The notes: generated by a model not told the origin, from the letters alone. A DNA stretch of 64,000 nt from Streptomyces albogriseolus (GCA_014650475.1 BMVA01000028.1:1-64000); one strand, 5' to 3'. Positions 51,796-62,981 are shown, counted from the first letter of the stretch. Translations and numbers: made by a program.

Positions 51796-51811
51796 TGTGG
51801 ACCACACCACT
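51796..51811. promoter_or_regulatory. weak DasR-like site upstream of msiK
   Basis: TGTGGACCACACCACT matches 11 of 16 positions of the DasR consensus. It is 78 bp before the msiK start. The half TACCACAC-like symmetry could also belong to another sugar regulator; the match alone is not decisive. Confidence 0.3.
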
Positions 51812-51888
51812 ACGGAACACCCGTCGTGGCATCACCTTCCTACTCGGATCGTCCGGCACGTTCCTGCCGGTAGAAGGGGACCATTCAC

Positions 51889-52977
<1,089 letters not shown>

Positions 52978-52990
52978 GCGAGTTGACGCC

Positions 52991-53022
52991 GAGGGGCCCC
53001 GCAGCGCGCTGCGGGGCCCCTC
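52991..53022. terminator. msiK terminator
   Basis: A perfect 32-bp palindrome (16-bp arms beginning GAGGGGCCCCGCAGCG), 13 bp past the msiK stop; a very stable hairpin. Confidence 0.9.
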
Positions 53023-53160
53023 GCGTTGTCGACAAATACCCCGACAATCCAGGCAATTTACCCCAACTCGTCAACACGCGGCGCGGAAGTCGGCGTTCCT
53101 CGTCCCCCGTAACGGTGACGGAATGTTTCACCTCGGCTACCGGACGCTACCCTCACACGC

Positions 53161-53616
53161 GTGACGCACTCCATTCACCCTCAGACGCGACGCGGCCGGG
53201 GCCCCGCCCGCCGGATCGGCCGCTCCCTCGCCCTCGTCCTGCCCGTCGTCCTGGTGCTCTCCGGGACCCTCGCGGTCGCGCGGGTCAACTGGTCGGGGAA
53301 CCCGCAGAGTCCGGTGCTCACCGCCGCGGACACGTCCGCCGCCGGCGCCTCGTCGCGGGCCGCCGCCCGCGCTCCCCAGGACGTCCTGCGGGACCAGCTC
53401 CTGATGGAGCTCCAGAAGAAGGACCCGGGCGCCGCCCTGACCCAGCTCCAGCAGGCGGTGAACGACCGCCCGTCCCTCGCCGAGCACTGCGCCTCCATCG
53501 CCCGCTCCCTCGGCAAGGCCGCCGTCCGCGTCTACGGCCCCACCAAGGCCCAGTCCTACGCCCGCCCGGTCTGCGACACGTCGTTCGCGTCCGGAGTGGT
53601 GGCCGCGAACGGCTGA
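53161..53616 (+). CDS. secreted or membrane-anchored hypothetical protein
   Basis: 151 residues: basic N-terminus, one hydrophobic segment (SLALVLPVVLVLSGTLAVA, ~21-40) and an exported helical domain (VLRDQLLMELQKKDPGAALTQLQQAV) with two Cys (SLAEHCAS; ARPVCDTSF) that could pair. GTG at 53161 lies 7 nt after TACCCT (53148-53153), so it is probably leaderless. I know similar proteins only as Streptomyces hypotheticals. Confidence 0.8.
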   Translation: MTHSIHPQTRRGRGPARRIGRSLALVLPVVLVLSGTLAVARVNWSGNPQSPVLTAADTSAAGASSRAAARAPQDVLRDQLLMELQKKDPGAALTQLQQAVNDRPSLAEHCASIARSLGKAAVRVYGPTKAQSYARPVCDTSFASGVVAANG

Positions 53617-54275
53617 CGCGCCCGAGCAGTCCGGTCCGCGGCCGGCCCCTCACCCCGTTCCCCGGCCGCCCCCGGCCCCCGCGACCACACCGCGCCCCAG
53701 CCACCACCAACCCACGGCCGCCCGCACCCCACCCGGCCGCGAGGCCGCGAGGCCGCGAGGCCGCGAGGCCGCGAGGCCGCGAGGCCGCGGTAACGGCCCG
53801 ATACGCCCTGAGGGCACGCCGTTCGCGCACCGATGCCGCACTCCCTCGCCCCGCACCAGTCGGCACAGGTCCACGCCCCGGCGACCGTCCGGCCGAACGC
53901 AGACAACAGGCCCGCCGCCACACCCCGTGGCGGCGCGGCCCCTGCCCGGCACCACGCCCAGCGACCGCTGACCCTCACCGCTCGGGCGCGACGTAACGTC
54001 CCCTGCCCAGCCGCGGGGCCCCCTCGTGTCAGCGACAGACAGCGGCGCTCGCCCGGCCGTCGGCGCGACGGCCGAGCACCGCGGCCCCGCGCAGCAGCCG
54101 CACCCCTCCCACGCCACGTGACGGCCTGTCGTAGCCGGCGCGTGCGCCGACCCGGCCGACGGGTGACGGCCCGTCGGCACGACGCCCGGCTCGGACGCCG
54201 GGGCGAGCCCCGACAACACCGCCCCGCCCCGGGACCGCCCATGGCCCGCGGCCCCCGGCCGCGTAAAGTGCGGGC
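53617..54275. other. 660-bp intergenic region with low-complexity GC
   Basis: No reading frame here has homology I can recognise; the longer ones (for example 53650-54219, minus) translate to Arg/Pro/Gly-rich strings. It contains an 8-bp tandem repeat and, near 54110-54185, several GTGACGGCC/GGCCGTCAC-like fragments. The -10 TAAAGT (54264-54269) of the next gene ends it. Confidence 0.6.
53735..53790 (+). repeat. 8-bp tandem repeat (7 units)
   Basis: GGCCGCGA repeated six times in perfect tandem plus a seventh unit ending in G. It is non-coding here; copy number may vary between strains by replication slippage. Confidence 0.9.
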
Positions 54276-55007
54276 ATGACCGATCCGCGTGCCGTGTCCC
54301 GTCCCACGCAAGCCGTAGTCCTGGCCGGCGGCCAGGGCTCCCGGCTCCGTCCGTACACCGACGACCGGCCCAAGCCGATGGTCGAGATCCCCGGCACGGG
54401 AACCCCGATCATCGGCCACCAGCTGACCTGGCTCGCCGAGGAGGGCGTGACCGACGTCGTCGTCTCCTGCGGCCATCTCGCCGAGGTGCTGCAGAAGTGG
54501 CTGGAGAGCACCGACCTGCCCGTCTCCGTCACCACCGTCGTCGAGCCGGAACCCCTCGGCCGCGGCGGCGGACTGAAGTACGCCGCCGCCCGTCTGCCGC
54601 ACCCGGACCGGCCCTGGTTCGCCACCAACGGCGACATCTGGACCCGCTTCTCGCTGCGTGACATGGCCGACTTCCACACCGAGCGGGACGCCGTCGCCAC
54701 CGTCGCGCTGGCCCGCCCGCGCCTGCCGTGGGGCGCGGTCCGCACCGACGGGTTCGGTCTGATCACCGACTTCATCGAGGCCCCGCCGTCCACCTTCGAG
54801 ATCAACGCGGGCGTCTACGTCTTCTCCCCCGAGTTCGCCGGCCTGCTCCCGGAGCGCGGTGACCACGAGCGCACCACGTTCCCGCACCTCGCGCGCGAGC
54901 GCCGGCTCGCCGGGTTCACGATCCCTCAGGGCTCCTACTGGCGGGCCATCGACACCGCCAAGGACCTCACCGAGGCCGCCAAGGAGCTTGCCTCCCAGGG
55001 TCGTTGA
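54276..55007 (+). CDS. nucleotidyltransferase family protein (sugar-nucleotide synthesis)
   Basis: 243 residues, GT-A-like nucleotidyltransferase. VVLAGGQGSRLRPYTDDRPKPM is the NDP-sugar pyrophosphorylase signature with the phosphate loop and Lys; FATNGDIWTRF carries the metal Asp; the C-terminal half PQGSYWRAIDTAKDL follows the usual sugar-binding pattern. It activates a sugar-1-P with NTP; substrate unknown. ATG at 54276 lies 6 nt after TAAAGT (54264-54269), a leaderless arrangement. Confidence 0.9.
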   Translation: MTDPRAVSRPTQAVVLAGGQGSRLRPYTDDRPKPMVEIPGTGTPIIGHQLTWLAEEGVTDVVVSCGHLAEVLQKWLESTDLPVSVTTVVEPEPLGRGGGLKYAAARLPHPDRPWFATNGDIWTRFSLRDMADFHTERDAVATVALARPRLPWGAVRTDGFGLITDFIEAPPSTFEINAGVYVFSPEFAGLLPERGDHERTTFPHLARERRLAGFTIPQGSYWRAIDTAKDLTEAAKELASQGR

Positions 55008-55027
55008 GGCGCCACGGCCACAAAGGA

Positions 55028-55061
55028 CGGGGTCCCGTACGCGAGCGCGTACGGGACCCCG
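55028..55061. terminator. terminator after the nucleotidyltransferase
   Basis: 16-bp stem CGGGGTCCCGTACGCG / CGCGTACGGGACCCCG with a 2-nt loop centre, 20 bp past the stop and 22 bp before the convergent DoxX gene end; serves both genes. Confidence 0.9.
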
Positions 55062-55083
55062 CCGTCGTGTCCTCGGGCATCCG

Positions 55084-56745
55084 CTACCCCAGCAGGCCGC
55101 CCACCAGGCCGGGCCGGTCCGAGGAACCCCCGTCGTCGCCGCCGGGCGTGCCGCCCCCGCTGCCGCCGGAGCCGTCGCCGCCGCCCGAGGTCGGGCCCGC
55201 GGTGGTGCTCGGCGCCTGGCCCTCGGGGGAGGACTGCTGCGGCGGGGCCTGACCGGTGCTGCCCTGGGTCTGGGTGGGCGCCCCCGTGACGGCGCCCGCG
55301 CCCTGGGTGGCGCCGGGGGTGCTGCTGGTCCCGGCGGACGGGCCGGCCGATCCGGACGTGGCGCCCTGCGTGGGCGAGCCGGACGCGGACGGCGCCCCCT
55401 TCTCCCCCTTCTCCTTCCGCTCACCGGACTCCTCCGGCAGCGGGGACCCCGGCAGGTTGTTGCGCGGCGCCTCGCCGGGGCCGGGCACGACCACCCGGTC
55501 CGCGTCGCGGACGGCCCCGCCGAGCAGCGCGCCCACGAGCATGCTGGACCCGCACACCACGAACGTGACGAGCGCCCCGCGGCGCAGCACGTAGCGCCGC
55601 AGGTCCCAGATGTCGGCGCGCGGTCCGAGCCGCCGCCAGGCCCGGCCCGCGAGGCTGCCGTCGACGGAGTAGACGGGCGCGCCCGCGATGACCAGCGGCG
55701 ACCAGACGGCGAGGTAGATGATGTCGGGCGTCTCGTAGACGGGGGCGCTCTTCCAGCTCACGCTGACCAGCAGCGCCGCCGACATCATCGCCCCGATGCC
55801 CGCGGCCACGCGCTGCCAGCAGCCGAGGACGGTGAGGACACCGACGACGACCTGGGCGAAGGCGATGGCGAGCCCGGCGCCGACGGGGTGGGCCAGCGCG
55901 AACTGCCGCAGCGGCTCGGCGACGTCCCACGGGTGCAGGCTGTGCAGCCATGTGACCATGGATCCGCGCGGCCCGCCGTCGAGGTACAGCGGGTCGCACA
56001 GCTTGCTCATCCCGGCGTAGACGGAGATCCCGCCGAGGAAGACGCGCAGCGGGAGCAGCACCACGCCCAGGTTCATCCGGCGCCCGGGGTAGTACGCGTG
56101 GCGCGCCGGGTCGTCGCTGTGCCGCCGGGCGCGCCGGCCGCCGTCGAGTCGCTCCTCGATCTCGTACGCGGGCTCGTACGCGTCCTCGTCGAGGGACGTG
56201 TGGTCGTCCTCGTCGTACGCGCTGCCGACGGTGCGCATCGGGGGCAGCAGCGGCCCGTCGGAGTGGCCGCGCTGGGCGCCGACGAACGGGCTCTCCAGCG
56301 GCTGGGTGTCGTCGTCGTACCCGCCGTACCCGCCGCCCGGGTGCGGGACGACCCGGGTGTTCCCGGAGTCGGTGAGCGGCTCGTCGGCGTGGCGCAGGCC
56401 TCCGTGCCGTACGGCTTGGAGGAGGCGGTGGGCGCCGGTGTCGTCGGGGGCGGACCTGCCGCTCCACACGACGGGACGGCGGCGCGGGGCGGCCGGTCCC
56501 GCACCCACGGTGGTGACGACGGGGATCCGCGCGGTGTCCTCGGCGGCACTCGGATGCCGTGTGATCCGCGGCGACCGGACGCGTCGCGCCGGGCCGGCGA
56601 GCTGCACGCGGAAGCTGGCGTGGTTGACGATGACCTGGGCCGGATCGCTCGGCACCTTCACCATGCTCAGCGCGGGAGCGTCGTCGAGTCCCGACGAGCG
56701 GGCCCCCGTGGGTGTGCGGGGTGGTGTTCTGGTGTCCACACTCAT
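55084..56745 (-). CDS. DoxX family membrane protein
   Basis: 553 residues: a long disordered cytoplasmic N-terminus (1-223) rich in Asp/Arg, a DoxX-like four-helix membrane domain (~224-365; MNLGVVLLPLRVFLGGISVYAG and AIAFAQVVVGVLTVLGCW), one further helix (~391-412) and a Ser/Thr/Gly/Pro-rich, probably wall-spanning tail (413-553). DoxX proteins help detoxify reactive species or sit beside thiosulfate oxidation; no such partner is adjacent. ATG at 56745. Confidence 0.88.
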   Translation of the reverse strand: MSVDTRTPPRTPTGARSSGLDDAPALSMVKVPSDPAQVIVNHASFRVQLAGPARRVRSPRITRHPSAAEDTARIPVVTTVGAGPAAPRRRPVVWSGRSAPDDTGAHRLLQAVRHGGLRHADEPLTDSGNTRVVPHPGGGYGGYDDDTQPLESPFVGAQRGHSDGPLLPPMRTVGSAYDEDDHTSLDEDAYEPAYEIEERLDGGRRARRHSDDPARHAYYPGRRMNLGVVLLPLRVFLGGISVYAGMSKLCDPLYLDGGPRGSMVTWLHSLHPWDVAEPLRQFALAHPVGAGLAIAFAQVVVGVLTVLGCWQRVAAGIGAMMSAALLVSVSWKSAPVYETPDIIYLAVWSPLVIAGAPVYSVDGSLAGRAWRRLGPRADIWDLRRYVLRRGALVTFVVCGSSMLVGALLGGAVRDADRVVVPGPGEAPRNNLPGSPLPEESGERKEKGEKGAPSASGSPTQGATSGSAGPSAGTSSTPGATQGAGAVTGAPTQTQGSTGQAPPQQSSPEGQAPSTTAGPTSGGGDGSGGSGGGTPGGDDGGSSDRPGLVGGLLG

Positions 56746-56863
56746 CTAACCGAGTGACAAGGCGTTAGGACACTGCCTTGACCGGCCAGATGTGTCCGGA
56801 CCGCGTCAAGCCGGTCCGGACCGTCCGGAATCCACCGAGTGGGTGACGACGTCGCACACCCGT

Positions 56864-57802
56864 TCAGCTACGGCGGCGTGCCGCCTCGTACAGCACGATG
56901 CCCGCCGCCACACCGGCGTTGAGCGACTCGGCGCCGCCCGGCATGGGGATCCGCACCCGCACGTCGCAGGTCTCGCCGACCAGCCGGGACAGTCCCTTGC
57001 CCTCGCTGCCGACGACGATGGCGACCGGTCCGTCGAGCGCCTCGAGGTCGCCCAGCTCGGCCTCCCCGTCGGCGGCCAGGCCGACGACGATGACGCCGGC
57101 CTTCTTGTACGCCTCCAGCGCCCGGGTCAGGTTGGTGGCGCGGGCGACGGGCGTCCGCGCGGCGGTGCCCGCGGACGTCTTCCACGCGCCGGCGGTCATC
57201 CCGGCCGCCCGCCGCTCCGGCACGAGCACGCCGTGCCCGCCGAACGCGGAGACGGAGCGGACGACCGCGCCGAGGTTGCGCGGGTCGGTGACGCCGTCCA
57301 GGGCGACGATCAGCGGGTCCTGGCCCTCGTCGTGCGCGGCGGCGACCAGGTCCTCGGGGTGCGCGTACTCGTACGGCGGGACCTGGAGGACCAGGCCCTG
57401 GTGGTTGAGGCCGTTGGTCATGCGGTCCAGCTCGGGGCGGGGCGCCTCCATGAGGTTGATCCCGCCGCGCTCGGCCGCGAGCTGCAGCGCCTCGCGCACC
57501 CGCTCGTCGTTGTCGATGAACTGCTGGACGTACAGCGTGGAGGCGGGCACGCCCTCGCGCAGCGCCTCGACGACCGGGTTGCGGCCGACGACCAGCTCGG
57601 AGGCGGACCGGCCGCCGCGCCGCTGGGTGGTGCGGCCCTGGGCGCGCCGGGTCTTCGCCTGGGCGGCGCGCTGCTTGGCGTGCCCCTTGCGCATCTCGGC
57701 GGGCGGGGTCGGGCCCTTGCCTTCCAGGCCCCGGCGTCGCTGGCCGCCACTGCCGACCTGCGCGCCCTTCTTGCCGGACATGCGGCGGTTGTTCGCGGCC
57801 AT
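56864..57802 (-). CDS. rlmB: 23S rRNA (guanosine-2'-O-)-methyltransferase RlmB
   Basis: 312-residue SPOUT methyltransferase. N-terminal ~70 residues are basic and disordered, then the substrate domain ([23 protein letters not shown], read in parts) and the knot: [32 protein letters not shown] and [17 protein letters not shown]. It 2'-O-methylates G2251 (E. coli numbering). ATG at 57802; an ATG 7 codons in is possible. cysS lies 176 bp upstream on the same strand; Actinobacteria usually keep cysS-rlmB-ispDF together. Confidence 0.94.
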   Translation of the reverse strand: MAANNRRMSGKKGAQVGSGGQRRRGLEGKGPTPPAEMRKGHAKQRAAQAKTRRAQGRTTQRRGGRSASELVVGRNPVVEALREGVPASTLYVQQFIDNDERVREALQLAAERGGINLMEAPRPELDRMTNGLNHQGLVLQVPPYEYAHPEDLVAAAHDEGQDPLIVALDGVTDPRNLGAVVRSVSAFGGHGVLVPERRAAGMTAGAWKTSAGTAARTPVARATNLTRALEAYKKAGVIVVGLAADGEAELGDLEALDGPVAIVVGSEGKGLSRLVGETCDVRVRIPMPGGAESLNAGVAAGIVLYEAARRRS

Positions 57803-57978
57803 GAGGTATCCGTCTCCGTGAAGTCGTGGGGGGTTCGCCCACCTGGGTGGGCGCTCCCGTGTGCGTAGCTGTGCCTGTGCAGTGTGCCGCCCGGCGGCCC
57901 GGACGGCACACTCGATCTTGCGCGCGGCCGGGACCGGGAGGCCCCGGGCCGGGTCCGCGGCCGGTCCGCGGCGGTGCC

Positions 57979-59379
57979 TCAGCGGGGGCCGAGGCTCCAG
58001 CGCGGGCCCTGCGGGCTGTCCTCGATGACCAGCCCGGACTGGTTGAGCTGGTCGCGGATGGCGTCCGCGGTGGGCCAGTCCTTGCGGGCCCGGGCGGCCT
58101 CGCGCTGGTCGAGGACCATGCGGACCAGGGTGTCGACGACGCCGTGCAGGTCGTCCCCGCGGTCGCCGTCGCCGGCCCAGTGCGGGTCCAGCGGGTCGAG
58201 GCCGAGCACGCCGAGCATCGCGCGGACCTCGGCGAGACGGGCGACCGCCTCCTCCTTGTCGTCGGCGGCCAGCGCGCTGTTGCCCTGCCGGACGGCGGTG
58301 TGCACGACGGCGAGCGCCTGCGGGACGCCCAGGTCGTCGTCCATCGCCTCGGCGAACGCGGGCGGCACCTCGGCGGCGGGCTCGACGACGCCGCCGGCCT
58401 TCTCCACCACGCGCTGCACGAAGCCCTCGATCCGCGCGAACGCGGACTCGGCCTCGCGCAGGGCCTCCTCGCTGTACTCGATCATCGACCGGTAGTGCGG
58501 GGTGCCCAGGTAGTAGCGGAGCACGATGGGCCGCCAGTGCTTGACCATCTCGCTGACCAGCACCGAGTTGCCGAGCGACTTGGACATCTTCTCGCCGCTC
58601 ATGGTGACCCACGCGTTGTGCACCCAGTACCGGGCGAACTCGTCGCCGTAGGCCTTGGCCTGGGCGATCTCGTTCTCGTGGTGCGGGAAGATCAGGTCCA
58701 GGCCGCCGCCGTGGATGTCGAAGGCGGTGCCGAGGTACTTGTGCGCCATCGCCGAGCACTCCAGGTGCCAGCCCGGGCGCCCGCGGCCCCACGGCGTCTC
58801 CCAGCTCGGCTCGCCCGGCTTGGCCGCCTTCCACATCGCGAAGTCGCGCGGGTCCCGCTTGCCGGTCTCGCCGTCCCCGGACGGCTGGAGCAGGTTGTCC
58901 AGCTCCTGGTTGGACAGCTGCAGGTAGTCCGGGAACGAGGTGACGGCGAAGTACACGTTGCCCTCGGCCTCGTAGGCGTGCCCGCGCTCGATCAGGCCGC
59001 GCATCATCTCGACCATCTCGGTGATGTGGCCGGTGGCGCGCGGCTCGTAGGTCGGGGGCAGGCAGCCGAGGGCGCGGTAACCGTCGTCGAAGGCGCGCTC
59101 GTTCTCGTACCCGATGGACCACCAGGGGCGGCCCTGGTCGGCGGACTTGGCGATGATCTTGTCGTCGATGTCCGTGACGTTGCGGACGAACGTCACGTCC
59201 AGGCCGCGGTACTCGAACCAGCGGCGCATGATGTCGAAGTTCAGCCCCGAGCGGATGTGGCCGATGTGGGGTGCCGCCTGCACGGTGGCACCACACAGGT
59301 AGATCGAGACGCAACCCTGCCGGAGCGGGGAGAAGTCACGGATCTGCCGGGCGCTGGTGTCGTACAGGCGAATAGTCAC
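57979..59379 (-). CDS. cysS: cysteinyl-tRNA synthetase
   Basis: 466 residues, class I. Zinc-ligand Cys29 in [12 protein letters not shown] motif as [14 protein letters not shown] (38-41), WHLECSAM, and the KMSKS loop [14 protein letters not shown]; the C-terminal DALR-like region follows. The length and zinc ligands separate it from the short mycothiol ligase MshC. ATG at 59379. The isoprenoid genes ispFD lie 97 bp upstream on the same strand. Confidence 0.96.
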   Translation of the reverse strand: MTIRLYDTSARQIRDFSPLRQGCVSIYLCGATVQAAPHIGHIRSGLNFDIMRRWFEYRGLDVTFVRNVTDIDDKIIAKSADQGRPWWSIGYENERAFDDGYRALGCLPPTYEPRATGHITEMVEMMRGLIERGHAYEAEGNVYFAVTSFPDYLQLSNQELDNLLQPSGDGETGKRDPRDFAMWKAAKPGEPSWETPWGRGRPGWHLECSAMAHKYLGTAFDIHGGGLDLIFPHHENEIAQAKAYGDEFARYWVHNAWVTMSGEKMSKSLGNSVLVSEMVKHWRPIVLRYYLGTPHYRSMIEYSEEALREAESAFARIEGFVQRVVEKAGGVVEPAAEVPPAFAEAMDDDLGVPQALAVVHTAVRQGNSALAADDKEEAVARLAEVRAMLGVLGLDPLDPHWAGDGDRGDDLHGVVDTLVRMVLDQREAARARKDWPTADAIRDQLNQSGLVIEDSPQGPRWSLGPR

Positions 59380-59476
59380 GACACCAGGGTAGTAGGCGCG
59401 GGGGTGTGCGGTGCGCCTCCGGCGGTTTCGCGGTCACATGTCACGTGCGGGCCCGGTGGGATCGCGCCCACGCGGC

Positions 59477-59971
59477 TCACCCTTGTCGGATCACCAGGGC
59501 CGTCGCCACCGCCATCAGGCCCTCGTCGCGGCCCGGGAAGCCCAGGCCGTCCGTGGTGGCGCCGGAGACCGAGACCGGGGCGCCCGCCGCCTCGGAGAGG
59601 ATCTTCTGGGCCTCCTCACGGCGTCTGCCGATCTTGGGGCGGGGGCCGACGACCTGGACGGCGATGTTGCCGATGCGGAAGCCGGCCTCGCGGACGATGC
59701 GCGCGGCCTCGGTGAGGAGGGTGACGCCGGAGGCGCCGGACCACTCGGGGCGGCCGGTGCCGAAGTGCTGCCCCAGGTCGCCGAGGCCGGCGGCGGAGAA
59801 CAGGGCGTTGCAGGCGGCGTGCGCGACGACGTCCGCGTCGGAGTGCCCGGCGAGCCCGGGGCCCTCCCCCTCCCACTTCAGGCCGGCGCACCACAGCTCG
59901 CGGCCGTCCTCGAAGGCGTGGATGTCGGTGCCGATGCCGACCTGCGGCAGGGGGTACGTCTCAGAAGCCAT
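59477..59971 (-). CDS. ispF: 2-C-methyl-D-erythritol 2,4-cyclodiphosphate synthase
   Basis: 164 residues, homotrimeric MEP-pathway enzyme. Metal ligands Asp and His in GIGTDIHAF and His in [17 protein letters not shown] (read as [10 protein letters not shown]), with [14 protein letters not shown] and a C-terminal [21 protein letters not shown] (read in parts). ATG at 59971. Its start overlaps the ispD stop by 11 bp, so both steps of the pathway are coupled. Confidence 0.96.
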   Translation of the reverse strand: MASETYPLPQVGIGTDIHAFEDGRELWCAGLKWEGEGPGLAGHSDADVVAHAACNALFSAAGLGDLGQHFGTGRPEWSGASGVTLLTEAARIVREAGFRIGNIAVQVVGPRPKIGRRREEAQKILSEAAGAPVSVSGATTDGLGFPGRDEGLMAVATALVIRQG

Positions 59972-60749
59972 CGTTGAGCCTCCTGCGCGCCAGGACCGCC
60001 TCGGCGAGGACCAGGTCGAGGGGGCGGGTGACCTTGAAGGCCTCCTCGTGCCCGGGGACGGTGACGACGGTGAGGCCGAGCTGCTCGACCATGCTCGCGT
60101 CGTCGGTGACGTCGTCGGTCACGGTCGCGTGGGCGCGGACCAGGGTGGCCCGGTCGAAGCCCTGCGGGGTCTGCACCGCGCGCAGCCTGGAGCGGTCGGG
60201 GGTGGCGACCACCGGCTCCGGCTCGCCGGGCGTGGCGGCCGGCTCGACCTGCTTGACGGTGTCGGCGAGCGGCAGCGCGGGGACGACGGCGGGCGCGCCG
60301 TCCCGTACGGCCTCGACGACCGCGTCGACGGTGTCCACCGGGACCAGCGGGCGGGCCGCGTCGTGCACCAGGACGATGTCGTAGCCCTCGGGCAGCGCGT
60401 CCAGGCCGAGTTTCACGGACTCCTGGCGGCTCTCGCCGCCGGGGACGACGAGGACGTCGGTGTTCCCCCAGCTGCCCCCGGGCAGCGCGTGCGTGTCGAG
60501 CAGCGACTTGACCTCGCCGGCGCCGTCGGGCGGCGCCACCACGACGACCAGCGAGACGGCGCGGGATTCGGCCATCGCGCGCACCGCGTGGACGAGCATG
60601 GGCGTGCCGCCGAGCGCGCGCAGCGCCTTGGGGGCGCCGGGGCCGAGCCGCACACCCCGGCCCGCGGCCGGGATGACGGCCGCTGTCCGGACCGCCGGAC
60701 GGCCGGGTGCGGGGGTCGGCGAGGACGGCGGGAGCGGATCGTCAGACAT
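59961..60749 (-). CDS. ispD: 2-C-methyl-D-erythritol 4-phosphate cytidylyltransferase
   Basis: 262 residues. CTP-binding [32 protein letters not shown] (metal Asp), and [10 protein letters not shown] define IspD. A Pro-rich N-terminal extension (~25 residues) precedes the fold; the ATG at 60749 fits but a shorter start is possible. It makes CDP-ME from MEP and CTP. Overlaps ispF by 11 bp. carD is encoded upstream on the same strand beyond a 353-bp gap. Confidence 0.96.
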   Translation of the reverse strand: MSDDPLPPSSPTPAPGRPAVRTAAVIPAAGRGVRLGPGAPKALRALGGTPMLVHAVRAMAESRAVSLVVVVAPPDGAGEVKSLLDTHALPGGSWGNTDVLVVPGGESRQESVKLGLDALPEGYDIVLVHDAARPLVPVDTVDAVVEAVRDGAPAVVPALPLADTVKQVEPAATPGEPEPVVATPDRSRLRAVQTPQGFDRATLVRAHATVTDDVTDDASMVEQLGLTVVTVPGHEEAFKVTRPLDLVLAEAVLARRRLNDGF

Positions 60750-61102
60750 CGGTTCCTGTCAGGTTTGTGGGCTCGGCCTACGTGGGTATGGCCTGGGCGT
60801 GCCCCCGCTCCGGAGCGGGGGAAGTGCCGGGCGTTCCGCCTTGACCAGCCCCTTCCGTGACTCTGGTCGAGCCGACCGCCCGGGCCCGGCACGCCAGGGG
60901 TGGGGACGTGAGTGATGACACATTCCCCGTCTCGGCGCAAGTGCAGCCTACGGATGGTGTCCGGGTACGAACATGCCGCAGCGCCCGGCGACGTCCAGGA
61001 CGTCATCGGGCACCGCGGCATTTCGATGTGCTGAGTGCTCTGAGTGCTGCTCCGACAGCCGGCGTGACGGCACGCGACGGGCGGAGCCACGACTCGGAGA
61101 AC
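60750..61102. other. carD-ispD intergenic region
   Basis: About 350 bp with no gene I can support. The 18-bp palindrome CCCCGCTCCGGAGCGGGG (60803-60820) can form a stable hairpin and may be the carD terminator or attenuate entry into ispDF. The rest, near 60900-61100, is ordinary high-GC sequence. Confidence 0.5.
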
Positions 61103-61585
61103 TCAGGAGGCGAGAACCTCGTCGAGCAGGGCCTCGGCCTTGTCCTCGTTGGTGTTCTCGGCGAGGGCCAGCTCGCTGACCAGGATCTGACGCGCCTTCG
61201 CGAGCATGCGCTTCTCACCGGCGGAGAGACCGCGCTCACGCTCCCGGCGCCACAGGTCACGCACGACTTCCGCGACCTTGATGACATCGCCCGAGGCGAG
61301 CTTCTCGAGATTTGCCTTGTACCGACGGGACCAGTTCGTGGGCTCCTCGGCGTACGGCGCGCGCAGCACCTCGAAGACCCGGTCCAGCCCGTCCTGACCG
61401 ACCACATCACGCACGCCGACGAACTCCGCATTGTCCGCTGGCACACGTACCGTCAGGTCACCCTGGGCGACCTTCAGCACCAAGTAGGTCTTGTCCACGC
61501 CTTTGATCTGGCGAGTTTCGATTGCCTCGATCAGCGCGGCCCCGTGATGGGGATAGACCACGGTGTCGCCAACCTTGAACGTCAT
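61103..61585 (-). CDS. carD: CarD family RNA polymerase-binding regulator
   Basis: 160 residues. N-terminal RNAP-interacting domain ([40 protein letters not shown] read in parts) and C-terminal DNA-binding helices ([48 protein letters not shown]). CarD stabilises open complexes at rRNA and other promoters. ATG at 61585, AAGGGG upstream. Transcribed toward ispDF, the usual actinobacterial neighbour. Confidence 0.97.
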   Translation of the reverse strand: MTFKVGDTVVYPHHGAALIEAIETRQIKGVDKTYLVLKVAQGDLTVRVPADNAEFVGVRDVVGQDGLDRVFEVLRAPYAEEPTNWSRRYKANLEKLASGDVIKVAEVVRDLWRRERERGLSAGEKRMLAKARQILVSELALAENTNEDKAEALLDEVLAS

Positions 61586-61613
61586 GTGACAGGTACCCCT
61601 TCCGTGGCTATCC

Positions 61614-61642
61614 AGGGTAACACGGATACGGCGTCTTCTGAA
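61614..61642 (-). promoter_or_regulatory. probable carD promoter
   Basis: On the minus strand TTCAGA (61642-61637) and TACCCT (61619-61614) are spaced 17 bp; the -10 is good and the -35 weak. Transcription would start ~22-25 nt before the ATG, leaving room for the AAGGGG ribosome-binding site. Confidence 0.5.
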
Positions 61643-62262
61643 TGGCGTTTTCGCAGGTCAGGGCCATTCTCGGGGCTTGACAACAGCAACAGGAACGTGC
61701 TTCGGACGGCTAGCGGAAGCAGGTATTCGCAGGTCGGAGCGGCTCTCCGGGGCAGGCGAAACGCGCACGTCACACCCTTCCGGAACCTCACACGAGCGGT
61801 CGAACAGCCCCAAATGTCCGGTTCCAGATGCGCGACTTCCGCTACTCCGTTCGGTGAGCCGAGCCGGTTCCGGCCGAATCCGGAATTGATCACACGGTGT
61901 GAGGATCAGCAGCGGGTGATCAATTACCGGGATCCCCCCTCATTCCTTCACCGAAATGCGCGCCCGCGTGAATGAAGGGGCGCTCCGGGCAGAAGTGGCG
62001 GATGTTTACCCGCGAGTCACTTGTGGTCCGTGTGACCCCTGAGGCGAACGGCGGACAGGTCGTGGGACGACGCGGACCGGTCGCCGGGTGATCGGGTGAC
62101 ATCCTCCGTCCGGGCACGCCCCACGGCCACGACCCGGGTAGGCGTGGGGAGGGTCGGGTGCAGCAGCCCGCGGGAGGCTCGGTAACCTGAGGCCGCTGAC
62201 AGACACTTAGGGCGGCTTTACCCGGTCGCCACAAACGCTCAAGTCAAGGAGTTGCCGCCGCC
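61643..62262. other. carD/lipoprotein divergent intergenic region
   Basis: About 620 bp, lower in G+C than coding DNA, without a supported gene. It contains the dyad TCACAC-G-GTGTGA (61893-61905 approximately) flanked by GATC words, and the lipoprotein ribosome-binding site AAGGAG (62247-62252). Both promoters must lie here. I see no clear direct-repeat PHO box. Confidence 0.45.
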
Positions 62263-62958
62263 GTGAGCAGCAGCCTTCGACGCGGCGCCCTCGCCGCCGC
62301 CGCCATCGCGTTCTCGATCGCCGCGCTCTCCGCGTGCGCGGCCGGCAACAACGCCCAGACCCTGCAGATCCAGCCGGACAACGCGGCGACGACGGTCGGC
62401 GACATCCAGGTGCAGAACGCCACCGTCATCACGCAGCCCGACCTGGAGTCGACCGGCCCCGCCGTCATCTCCGCCACCCTGTTCAACTCGGGCGACAAGG
62501 ACCAGACCCTGGAGTCGGTCACCGTCCCCGGCACCGGCAAGACCGCCGAGCTGTCCCCCGCCGAGGGCGGCGACCTGGTCGTCCCGGCCGGCGGCAGCCT
62601 GATCCTCGGCGGCGAGGGCAACGCCTCCGCCGTGCTGCCCAGCAGCCGCGAGGCCGTCCAGGACGGCAACGCCCAGAAGATCACCTTCACCTTCAGCGAG
62701 ACCGGCGACGTGAGCCTGCGGGCCATCGTCTTCCCGGCCGAGCACTTCTTCGAGAGCTGGGGCCCGAGCGAGGCCCCCGCCGCGGGCGCCACCACGTCCC
62801 CGTCGGCGGACGCCTCCGGCAAGCCGGCCGACGAGGCCACCGGCGAGGGCGAGGGCGAGCCGTCGGGCGAGGAGACCTCCGGCGGCGAGTCCACCGGCGC
62901 CCCCTCGGGCACCCCGTCCGACGCGGCCTCCGCCAGCCAGGACGCGGCCGGCAGCTGA
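62263..62958 (+). CDS. putative lipoprotein (DUF461-like)
   Basis: 231 residues. Signal peptide with lipobox LSAC (lipidated Cys25). The exported beta-sandwich (~30-165; IQVQNATVITQPD, SATLFNSGDKDQTLESVTVPG) is like DUF461/PCu(A)C-type folds, without an evident metal HxxM-type site. The C-terminal ~65 residues are a flexible Gly/Ser/Glu-rich tail. GTG at 62263 with AAGGAG upstream. It is convergent with phoP; a link to phosphate stress is only inferred. Confidence 0.85.
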   Translation: MSSSLRRGALAAAAIAFSIAALSACAAGNNAQTLQIQPDNAATTVGDIQVQNATVITQPDLESTGPAVISATLFNSGDKDQTLESVTVPGTGKTAELSPAEGGDLVVPAGGSLILGGEGNASAVLPSSREAVQDGNAQKITFTFSETGDVSLRAIVFPAEHFFESWGPSEAPAAGATTSPSADASGKPADEATGEGEGEPSGEETSGGESTGAPSGTPSDAASASQDAAGS

Positions 62959-62981
62959 CCGGCCGTCCACGCACCGCACGC

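Noticed and set aside
53735-53790. CRISPR array
   Set aside because: The repeats are contiguous 8-mers without spacers and no cas genes are present.
53650-54219. 189-codon minus-strand frame in the repeat region
   Set aside because: Dominated by the repeat-derived RPRGLAAS string and Gly/Arg; no homology or start signal.
61643-62262. PhoP boxes upstream of the lipoprotein
   Set aside because: Only isolated TTCACC-like words were found, without the 11-bp direct-repeat spacing required for PhoP.
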